5,025 bases of DNA from Syntrophobacterales bacterium (GTDB lineage Bacteria; Desulfobacterota; Syntrophia; Syntrophales; JAAYKM01). The notes beneath the pieces are model-generated. The model saw nothing but the letters and a program-made list of their open reading frames with translations. It was not told the DNA's origin and ran no database searches. Made by a program: the position numbers and the translations under genes. Of the stretch, positions 1-4,286 are shown piece by piece. Position 1 is the first letter of the stretch, and every line of letters starts with the position of its first letter. The stretch lies in assembly GCA_031285215.1 (NCBI GenBank), contig JAITWQ010000098.1, positions 1 to 5,025 of the forward strand. Direction: 5' to 3'.

Positions 1-72
1 CAGAACAGCCGCCAATGCGCCTGCCAACAGCAAAAACGCCACACTCAGGATGATAAAACTTATTTCAAGCAT
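1..72 (-). CDS. N-terminus of small membrane-anchored protein, probably DUF948 family (partial)
   Basis: Only the first 24 codons lie in the window; the gene runs off the left edge. From the ATG at 72-70 the peptide is MLEISFIILSVAFLLLAGAL followed by AAVL. It is one hydrophobic helix preceded by a single acidic residue, with no lipobox or cleavable signal peptide visible. DUF948 proteins start with just such an anchor and are often encoded next to YtxH proteins, which is the gene upstream here (277-648). The family call rests on that context and the helix, and is inference. A weak Shine-Dalgarno match (GGGTG) ends six bases before the ATG. The 204 bases separating it from the YtxH gene are long for a tight operon, so it may have its own promoter, but I found no convincing one. 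Any single-pass membrane protein could look the same over 24 residues. Confidence 0.5.
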   Translation of the reverse strand, partial: MLEISFIILSVAFLLLAGALAAVL

Positions 73-113
73 TGTCTGCACCCGTAATTTCCATGCAAAT
101 ATATATTTTGTTG

Positions 114-163
114 TTTTTGCGCCCCCTGCCCCATGTGTACCCTGCGGCTTGGGCGCGCAAAAA
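114..163. repeat. Inverted repeat between the YtxH and DUF948-like genes
   Basis: TTTTTGCGCCC at 114-124 can pair with GGGCGC at 151-156 and AAAAA at 159-163, leaving a two-base GC bulge. Ignoring the bulge, TTTTTGCGC (114-122) and GCGCAAAAA (155-163) are perfect inverted copies. The loop is about 26 to 32 bases. On either strand the T run is on the 5' side of the stem and an A run on the 3' side, the reverse of an intrinsic terminator, so termination is unlikely. It sits in the leader of the DUF948-like gene and could be an RNA structure or a protein site. Function is unknown. Confidence 0.4.
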
Positions 164-276
164 TCGCCTGGAAAATCTGTGAAAGGGCCGGCTAACGGTT
201 AATCGGTCAAACTGCCCTGCTGGAGGCGCCTTGCGTTTCATCTCGCGGCGTCATTTTGCCGGCGCCTTTGCAAATA

Positions 277-648
277 TTATGATGAAGTTTCTCCCTTTTC
301 TTCCTTAAAGGCGTCAATACCTGCATCAAGGGCTTTCTTGAAACGATTTTTGTTATCTAAAAGGGCTTCTTTCCCCTTTTCTGCGAGTTCTTCCACATCA
401 CTTACTTTTTCCTGGGCAAACGATTGTAATCCCTGGGCCTTCTTTACCGCCGTTTCATAAATGCGTTTGCTTTTTTCCAGTGCGGCTTCATATTCCGTTT
501 TAGCTTTACAGAGTACTTCATCTGTCTTGCGGGCAATATCTTCCCGTGTCTCTTTACCGCTCTTAGGAGCAAAGAGAATACCAAGAGCGGCGCCAATAAG
601 CCCTCCTATCAATACTCCTGTTAGCAGATCGTTTGTTCTTTCCGACAT
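277..648 (-). CDS. YtxH domain-containing protein
   Basis: This is a 123-residue protein of the YtxH family, which are small single-pass membrane proteins with a helical charged tail. The biochemical role of most members is unknown; some Gram-positive ones are linked to general stress. Residues 8-27 form a glycine-rich transmembrane helix (GVLIGGLIGAALGILF). The family hallmark APKSGKETRE follows directly at 27-36. Residues 37-118 are rich in Lys, Glu and Ala and should form a long amphipathic helix or coiled coil. I chose the ATG at 648-646 because AAAGGA lies nine bases upstream and family members usually start just before the hydrophobic helix. The frame stays open to a TTG at 711 and an ATG at 708 (144 or 143 residues), but those lack a well-spaced SD. 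The lipoprotein terminator at 778-817 separates it from the gene upstream, so it probably has its own promoter at about 700-777; that stretch is AT-rich with a -10-like TATGAT but no good -35. Family call is firm. Confidence 0.88.
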   Translation of the reverse strand: MSERTNDLLTGVLIGGLIGAALGILFAPKSGKETREDIARKTDEVLCKAKTEYEAALEKSKRIYETAVKKAQGLQSFAQEKVSDVEELAEKGKEALLDNKNRFKKALDAGIDAFKEEKGETSS

Positions 649-657
649 GGCAGACCA

Positions 658-663
658 TCCTTT
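658..663 (-). promoter_or_regulatory. Ribosome binding site that sets the YtxH start
   Basis: On the minus strand AAAGGA is followed by a nine-base spacer and the ATG at 648-646. It lies inside the longer open frame and is the main reason to prefer the 123-residue product over the 143/144-residue reading. The AGGA upstream of the longer starts is 13 to 16 bases away, which is too far to be effective. Confidence 0.6.
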
Positions 664-777
664 CTTTAGTTCGCGGATAATAGAATCCCTGTAATTGTCT
701 TTTACCATCAAGATGTAATCTTGATCCTGTGATCATACTTTTATATTATGCCATATAAAATAAAAAAATGACATAGC

Positions 778-817
778 AAAAAAAAAGCCCGTCATCCGTA
801 AAGATGAAAGGCTTTTT
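778..817 (-). terminator. Intrinsic terminator downstream of the lipoprotein gene
   Basis: GGC (812-810) pairs with GCC (789-787), and an upper stem GATGA/TCATC (803-807 with 792-796) closes a six-base loop (797-802). The two stems are separated by a 2x2 internal loop (808-809 against 790-791). An A/T extension (813-817 with 782-786) lengthens the base. On the minus strand the stem ends in nine consecutive T, 18 bases past the lipoprotein stop codon. A five-T run on the other strand could give weak termination in the + direction as well. Confidence 0.8.
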
Positions 818-835
818 CCATAAAACGCATGTGAA

Positions 836-1048
836 TTAGTTTTCTGCTTGTTCAGAAACTGGCTCTTCGGGAACCGGAGCTTCTTCGGGAACCGGGGCTT
901 CCTCAGGAACCGGAACTTCCTCGGGAACCGGCGCCTCAACGGCGGCCTCTTCCGGTCTCTGCTCTCCATTTCCTGTGCAGCCTACTACTGCAAAAGAAAC
1001 CGTTACCAAGAAAAGCAGGGAAATAATCGTTGCTAATAACTTCTTCAT
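836..1048 (-). CDS. Small repeat-containing lipoprotein
   Basis: This is a 70-residue predicted lipoprotein. Residues 1-23 are a lipoprotein signal peptide: MKK, a hydrophobic stretch, then the lipobox VVGC with Cys24 as the lipidation site. The residue after Cys is Thr, not Asp, so by the Gram-negative +2 rule an outer-membrane location is favoured (inference). The mature part is only 47 residues, very acidic, and built around four tandem hexapeptides (A/V)PVPEE at 39-62. It has no recognisable catalytic domain. Pro/Glu-rich tails of this kind are often extended spacers or surface-exposed linkers, but no function can be assigned. The start is well supported: AAGGAGG at 1058-1064 lies nine bases before the ATG. 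A sigma70-like promoter at 1115-1142 and a terminator at 778-817 make it a self-contained single-gene unit. The gene is surely real, while its role is unknown. Confidence 0.82.
   Translation of the reverse strand: MKKLLATIISLLFLVTVSFAVVGCTGNGEQRPEEAAVEAPVPEEVPVPEEAPVPEEAPVPEEPVSEQAEN
863..934 (-). repeat. Four tandem 18-base repeats inside the lipoprotein gene
   Basis: The units are 863-880, 881-898, 899-916 and 917-934. Each shares the + strand core GGAACCGG with a TTC or CTC start and differs from the others at a few, mostly silent, positions. Each encodes one hexapeptide (A/V)PVPEE. Because the unit is six codons long, gain or loss of units keeps the frame and only changes the tail length of the mature lipoprotein. 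Confidence 0.9.
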
Positions 1049-1057
1049 CTATACACG

Positions 1058-1064
1058 CCTCCTT
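1058..1064 (-). promoter_or_regulatory. Strong Shine-Dalgarno of the lipoprotein gene
   Basis: AAGGAGG on the minus strand is a near-perfect anti-16S match, nine bases before the ATG at 1048-1046. It fixes the lipoprotein start and suggests efficient translation. Confidence 0.8.
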
Positions 1065-1114
1065 TCTTAATTTTCAAAAACATGCGGTGACCTCAACCGT
1101 CTTATATTTGGGGC

Positions 1115-1142
1115 AAGATACTCCTTTTGCTTTTAGTGTCAA
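1115..1142 (-). promoter_or_regulatory. Sigma70-type promoter of the lipoprotein gene
   Basis: On the minus strand a perfect -35 TTGACA (1142-1137) is followed by a 16-base spacer and a -10 TATCTT (1120-1115, four of six consensus bases). Transcription would start near 1108, giving a leader of about 60 bases before the lipoprotein ATG. The -35 box is one base from the palindrome at 1144-1169, which could supply an AT-rich UP element or bind a regulator. Confidence 0.6.
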
Positions 1143-1143
1143 G

Positions 1144-1169
1144 ATAATTCTTTTATATAAAAGAATTAT
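1144..1169. repeat. Perfect 26-bp AT-rich palindrome upstream of the lipoprotein promoter
   Basis: The left arm ATAATTCTTTTAT (1144-1156) and right arm ATAAAAGAATTAT (1157-1169) are exact reverse complements with no spacer. Only two G:C pairs are present, so it is unlikely to act as a terminator hairpin. Its position directly upstream of the -35 box fits a dimeric regulator site or an UP-like element. No known operator consensus is recognised. Confidence 0.7.
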
Positions 1170-1201
1170 TTAATTTCACAACCTTTGAAGAAATTTTTTG
1201 G

Positions 1202-1272
1202 GTAATCTCTGCTGCGGAAGGCGCTGCTTTCTGCGGCGAAATGGTTCCCTCTTTATACATTCCGCAGATTAC
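1202..1272. repeat. Interrupted inverted repeat in the gene-free region
   Basis: GTAATCT (1202-1208) plus GCGGAA (1214-1219) pair with TTCCGC (1260-1265) plus AGATTAC (1266-1272). The 13 pairs are perfect apart from a five-base bulge CTGCT at 1209-1213. The 40-base loop contains another CTGCGG copy (1231-1236) that could compete for the same right arm. It could be a structured RNA element or a remnant of a repeat. No T run follows the stem on either strand, so it is not a standard terminator. Confidence 0.5.
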
Positions 1273-1400
1273 GCCTTCGACGGGACTTTGAAAAGATCAG
1301 CAAGATTTAAAAGGCATACTGCATAAAGGTTTTTTTGTCAATCATAAAATAGCATACATTTGCGTCTTTTAAAAAGTTTTCCCGTGGTAAAAGGTGCGAA

Positions 1401-2594
1401 TCAATGCCGTGCCATCAGGTGACGCACCGCCTGGTCCAGCCCGTTCAAGGTCAGTTCAAACATGGGGAAAATCTGTCCGATGACGCCGATTGTCCAGGTA
1501 TAGTGCCATTCGTCCTCAGATTGCGGGTTAAGCCAAGCAACATGGGGAAACATCTCCGCCAGAAATTTCAACTGATCAATACTGGGCGTGGTTTCCCGCT
1601 GACTGAAATAAATCGCCCCGTCACGGTGGGTAAGCTCCGATGGGGCCATGCTGGCGTCTCCCACGATAATCAGTCTTGTATCGGGATCCTTACGCGCAAA
1701 ATCAGCGACGGCTTCTGGTTTATAGCGGCGGTAGGGGTCTTCCCAGACGTATTTATAAATTGTGTTATGGAAATAGTAAATCTTCAGCTCCTTGAACTGG
1801 GAGCGGGCGTAATTAAAAAGGGTTTGCACAATATCAACATAGGGATCCATTGACCAGCCGCCATTATCAATCATCAGGATAATACTCAAACGGTCTGTCA
1901 AACGCCGGTCAAAGATAATTTCAATTTCTCCTGCGTTTCTCATGGTTTCGTAGATTGTTTTTTCCACGTTGACAACGTCTTTAGGTCCGTCCGGGATCAT
2001 ATAGCGGAGGCGCTTTAAGGCTTCCCCCATTTGTGACTCCGTAATGGGGCCGTTAAGCGAATAGTCGCGATACCGCCTTTCCATGGCGACCTTAATAGCG
2101 GATTTACTTCTGGAAACACCGCCGACGCGCATTCCTTCCGGATGGTATCCCGAATGCCCTACAGGCGACGTTCCACCCGTGCCAATCCATTTGTTGCCGC
2201 CGTGATGTTCTTCTGTCTGATCCTTGAGGCGATCCATGAAATATTGGAGCAATTCTTCCGGCGTCATTTTCTGGAATTGTTTTTCATCCATATTCAGGGC
2301 CTGCGCCATACCCTTGGGATCTTTAAGCCACTCTTCAAGAAGGGCCTGGGCGATTTCCGTAAGTTCTACTTCTTTGGGGTCTTTCAGGGAGACGCCCTGG
2401 AAATGATGGGCAAAAATCTGATCGTAAAGATCGAAATAGCGTTCGTTTTTGATAAGGATGGCACGGGCGGCGCTGTAAAAATCATCGAGGGAAGTGATCA
2501 ATCCCATCCTCATGGCCTTCTGAAGACGAAGGAAAGATGTAGGAGTAACGGGAACGCCGCGTTCGCGGAGGGTATAGAAAAATTTAATGAACAC
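1401..2594 (-). CDS. CoxE-like VWA domain protein, partner of MoxR-type ATPase
   Basis: This 397-residue protein resembles the CoxE-like VWA family. Members work with a MoxR/CoxD-type AAA+ ATPase, for example in maturing the metal centre of CO dehydrogenase; the client here is unknown. The N-terminal part (1-125) is helical and charged. Residues 130-160 are a glycine-rich stretch (HHGGNKWIGTGGTSPVGHSG) that I take to be typical of this subgroup. The VWA fold spans about 235-395. Its metal-site segment is DNGGWS at 243-248, in the place of the classical DxSxS, and VGDASMAP at 311-318 supplies a later acidic residue. There is no signal peptide or membrane helix, so it should be cytoplasmic. The start is a GTG at 2594-2592 with AGGA eight bases upstream, and the SD lies in the 13-base gap after the ATPase stop, so the two genes are probably co-transcribed and translationally linked. 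No clear terminator follows the stop. Confidence 0.85.
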   Translation of the reverse strand: MFIKFFYTLRERGVPVTPTSFLRLQKAMRMGLITSLDDFYSAARAILIKNERYFDLYDQIFAHHFQGVSLKDPKEVELTEIAQALLEEWLKDPKGMAQALNMDEKQFQKMTPEELLQYFMDRLKDQTEEHHGGNKWIGTGGTSPVGHSGYHPEGMRVGGVSRSKSAIKVAMERRYRDYSLNGPITESQMGEALKRLRYMIPDGPKDVVNVEKTIYETMRNAGEIEIIFDRRLTDRLSIILMIDNGGWSMDPYVDIVQTLFNYARSQFKELKIYYFHNTIYKYVWEDPYRRYKPEAVADFARKDPDTRLIIVGDASMAPSELTHRDGAIYFSQRETTPSIDQLKFLAEMFPHVAWLNPQSEDEWHYTWTIGVIGQIFPMFELTLNGLDQAVRHLMARH

Positions 2595-2602
2595 TTCTTT
2601 TA

Positions 2603-2606
2603 TCCT
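2603..2606 (-). promoter_or_regulatory. Ribosome binding site for the GTG start of the VWA gene
   Basis: AGGA on the minus strand lies eight bases before the GTG at 2594-2592 and two bases after the ATPase stop codon (2610-2608). It supports the GTG start; the next in-frame ATG is residue 28, too far into the conserved N-terminal part. Confidence 0.55.
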
Positions 2607-2607
2607 G

Positions 2608-3453
2608 TCATTTGAAGCGATTCGAGAATTGCGACGCTATACTCATGTCGCCGCTTTTTTTGAACAGAATTCCCAGGAAGGGGATTCCCCGTTCCAGGGA
2701 CTTTGGTTTGAAATCGGGGTCGGTTTTCAAGGCCCTGATCCAGTTGATCAGCTCGCGGGTGGCCGGTTTTTTCTCAATGCCGCGGATATCTCGCAGCCGG
2801 TAAAACGCTTCGATGCAGACGTTTAAAATTTCCTTATCCTGATCAGGAAAATGTACGGCAAGAATGTCGCGCATCATGTCCTGCGTGGGAAAGGCAATGT
2901 GATGGAAATTGCATCGTCCCAAAAAAGGATCGGATAGGTCTTTTTTCGCGTTGGACGTGATGATAATGACGGGGCGGTGTTTTGCCCGTATCGTTTTATC
3001 AATTTCAATGATATCAAATTGCATCTGATCCAGAACATCAAGCATATCATCCTGAAAATCCGTATCCGCTTTATCAATCTCATCAATAAGAAGAACAGTT
3101 TTCGTATCTGCGGTGAAAGCCTGCCCAATCTTTCCCATCTTGATATAAGACTCAATATCGCTCACATCTCTTTGTGAATCCCGAAAACGGCTGTCATTTA
3201 GGCGAGTCAGAGTATCATACTGATAAAGAGCCTCAAGGAGTTTCATACTTGATTTAACGTTCAGGATGAGAAGAGGCATTTTCAGGCCATCGGCGATGGC
3301 ATGGGCCAGCATGGTTTTTCCTGTCCCCGGCTCGCCCTTCAACAAAAGGGGCATCTCCAGAGCCATGGAAATATTGACGATTTTGGACAGCTCGTCATCA
3401 AGCACATATTTAGATGCACCGGCAAACGAAGTATGAGATTTGTTATGGACCAT
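2608..3453 (-). CDS. MoxR-family (CoxD-like) AAA+ ATPase
   Basis: This is a 281-residue AAA+ ATPase of the MoxR group, cytoplasmic, expected to hydrolyse ATP as a ring and to remodel a target with the VWA protein encoded next. Walker A is GEPGTGKT at 40-47. Walker B is LLIDEID at 121-127, with D124 and E125 for Mg2+ and water activation. Sensor 1 is N168 in ITSN. R180 in FLGRC is in the place of the arginine finger. R233 in KKPATRELINWIRAL is the likely sensor 2. All key ATPase residues are present, so the enzyme should be active. Length is normal for the family. The ATG at 3453 has AAGGAG five bases upstream. The stop is 13 bases before the VWA start, which indicates an operon. CoxD is the closest named type, but no CO dehydrogenase gene is visible, so only the family is called. 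No convincing promoter was found in the 319 bases upstream. Confidence 0.92.
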   Translation of the reverse strand: MVHNKSHTSFAGASKYVLDDELSKIVNISMALEMPLLLKGEPGTGKTMLAHAIADGLKMPLLILNVKSSMKLLEALYQYDTLTRLNDSRFRDSQRDVSDIESYIKMGKIGQAFTADTKTVLLIDEIDKADTDFQDDMLDVLDQMQFDIIEIDKTIRAKHRPVIIITSNAKKDLSDPFLGRCNFHHIAFPTQDMMRDILAVHFPDQDKEILNVCIEAFYRLRDIRGIEKKPATRELINWIRALKTDPDFKPKSLERGIPFLGILFKKSGDMSIASQFSNRFK

Positions 3454-3772
3454 AAAGACTCCTTTTCACTTTCTTTCGTTGTCTTTTTTCCCGTGCGGCT
3501 TTCATGAAAAAACATGACAATGCTTTTGGGTAACAAAAAACGCCGCCAAATGCCACTCTTTTTTCTTGGGAAGATAACGCCGTCAAAACCTTGTTTTTCT
3601 GGATGGTGAAATGCAACATTGTCCGTAAGGAGTATTGCAAACAGAGGCTTTGCCTGTCCCCATCCCGCCCGGCCATAAAAGAAAAATAGCGCCCGCAAAA
3701 ATACGGACGCTATTTTTTTGTGTTTTCGCAGTGATCGGCAAAATACCACCGCTACGGCTCAAAGACAATAAC
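3454..3772. other. 319-base gene-free region upstream of the ATPase gene
   Basis: The stretch carries the terminator of the cyclic-nucleotide-binding gene (3682-3717) and the SD of the ATPase gene. Between them are short repeats. AACGCCGCCAAA (3539-3550) and AACGCCGTCAAA (3576-3587) match at 11 of 12 bases. GACAATG (3516-3522) is inverted as CATTGTC (3617-3623). GCAAA/TTTGC (3637-3641 with 3649-3653) flank a seven-base loop. Open frames on the minus strand here run through the terminator or into neighbouring genes and lack family features. I could not place a sigma70 promoter with confidence: TTGACG on the minus strand (3585-3580) has no -10 at the right distance. Confidence 0.55.
3682..3717 (-). 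terminator. Intrinsic terminator of the cyclic-nucleotide-binding gene, probably bidirectional
   Basis: AAAAATAGCG (3682-3691) pairs perfectly with CGCTATTTTT (3708-3717). After a single C/A mismatch, CCG (3693-3695) pairs with CGG (3704-3706), leaving an eight-base loop. On the minus strand it lies about 55 bases after the gene's stop and ends in TTTTTCTTTT. On the + strand the stem ends in seven T, so it would work in that direction too, although no + strand gene is seen. Confidence 0.82.
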
Positions 3773-4147
3773 CTATTCTTTACCGGAATAATTGGCAATG
3801 AAAACGTCCGTCATTTTCTTTAATCTGACGGATACGGTAGTAAAGATTTGACGGAAATCAGCGGGAAGTTTGTTGTATTCCTTGGTAAAATAATCCTTAT
3901 CAATAACTCCCACCGTCGTTTCTCCAATGGCCTTTACTGTCGCTGTTCGCGGCACGCCGGAAATGAAGGCCAATTCTCCGAATACTTCCCCCTTGGAAAG
4001 AACTGCCACCACAATCTGTCGTCCCTGGACTTTCTTTGAAACTTCGACAAAGCCTTCTTCAACCACATAGATCCAATCGCCGTGAGTTCCTTCCTGAATA
4101 ATTACCTGCCCATCATGAAATTCTTCGTATGACGCAATGCGGAACAT
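3773..4147 (-). CDS. Single-domain cyclic-nucleotide-binding protein (cNMP/Crp-type sensor domain)
   Basis: This 124-residue protein consists of one cyclic-nucleotide-binding domain (about 8-115) and a short tail. The phosphate-binding cassette FGELAFISGVPRTAT at 56-70 fits the family consensus, with E58 and R67 in the places that contact the ribose and phosphate of cAMP or cGMP. Ligand binding is therefore plausible, but which nucleotide is unknown. Glycines G13, G20 and G32 fall at the usual beta-turns. It lacks the helix-turn-helix domain of Crp/Fnr regulators and any kinase, channel or membrane segment, so it cannot bind DNA in the Crp way and must act through a partner or as a stand-alone sensor. 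The start is clear: AGGAGG at 4153-4158, five bases before the ATG. It appears to be a single-gene unit, with a plausible promoter at 4197-4225 and a terminator at 3682-3717. The tail ends naturally at TAG with no sign of a truncated longer gene. Confidence 0.88.
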   Translation of the reverse strand: MFRIASYEEFHDGQVIIQEGTHGDWIYVVEEGFVEVSKKVQGRQIVVAVLSKGEVFGELAFISGVPRTATVKAIGETTVGVIDKDYFTKEYNKLPADFRQIFTTVSVRLKKMTDVFIANYSGKE

Positions 4148-4152
4148 AGAAT

Positions 4153-4158
4153 CCTCCT
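4153..4158 (-). promoter_or_regulatory. Strong Shine-Dalgarno of the cyclic-nucleotide-binding gene
   Basis: AGGAGG on the minus strand lies five bases before the ATG at 4147-4145 and fixes the start. Confidence 0.75.
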
Positions 4159-4196
4159 GTCATTGGAATTGTAATAAATATAACGATTATTTTCTC

Positions 4197-4225
4197 ATTC
4201 TACAGCACAAAAAACTATATATCCA
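4197..4225 (-). promoter_or_regulatory. Candidate promoter of the cyclic-nucleotide-binding gene
   Basis: On the minus strand TGGATA (4225-4220, four of six -35 bases) is followed by a 17-base spacer and TAGAAT (4202-4197, five of six -10 bases). The start of transcription would be near 4190, giving a leader of about 43 bases. The surrounding sequence is very AT-rich, so chance matches are likely and the call is moderate at best. Confidence 0.4.
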
Positions 4226-4286
4226 CATTTTTATCTCTTTGGACATAAAATTTTCCGATGAAAAATGATATTGAGGTAATACCGAT

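Larger units (their letters stand above)
1049..1400. other. 352-base gene-free region between the VWA gene and the lipoprotein gene
   Basis: No open frame here looks like a gene. From right to left it holds an AT-rich stretch after the VWA stop (about 1310-1400) with no clear GC-stem terminator; an isolated TTGACA on the minus strand (1341-1336) lacking a good -10; an interrupted inverted repeat at 1202-1272; a perfect AT-only palindrome at 1144-1169; the lipoprotein promoter at 1115-1142; and the lipoprotein leader with its strong SD. The length and structure are more than a single promoter needs, so a small RNA or a degraded repeat element is possible but not shown. Confidence 0.6.

Noticed and set aside
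193..201. Small palindrome TAAC-G-GTTA as an operator
   Set aside because: Nine bases with no nearby promoter is within chance expectation.
733..969. Minus-strand open frame rich in Arg, Pro and Phe overlapping the lipoprotein gene
   Set aside because: It is the repeat region read in another frame, runs through the intrinsic terminator, and has no family features. The lipoprotein frame has the strong SD and lipobox.
848..1036. Plus-strand open frame with repeated FGNR/LGNR units
   Set aside because: This is the antisense reading of the 18-base repeats; no SD or independent promoter.
1404..1853. Long plus-strand open frame antisense to the VWA gene
   Set aside because: The VWA frame on the minus strand has clear domain features; this frame has none and is a coding shadow. 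The same holds for 2142-2615 plus.
3339..3749. Overlapping minus-strand open frames (3339-3749, 3443-3676, 3583-3798) around the ATPase upstream region
   Set aside because: They overlap the ATPase start, the terminator or the cyclic-nucleotide-binding gene end, lack good SD sites, and resemble no family I know. Treated as chance frames in repeat-bearing non-coding DNA.
4160..4286. Terminator for cysS
   Set aside because: I looked for a GC-rich stem with a T run after the cysS stop; only weak four-base pairings (TCCA/TGGA) were found.
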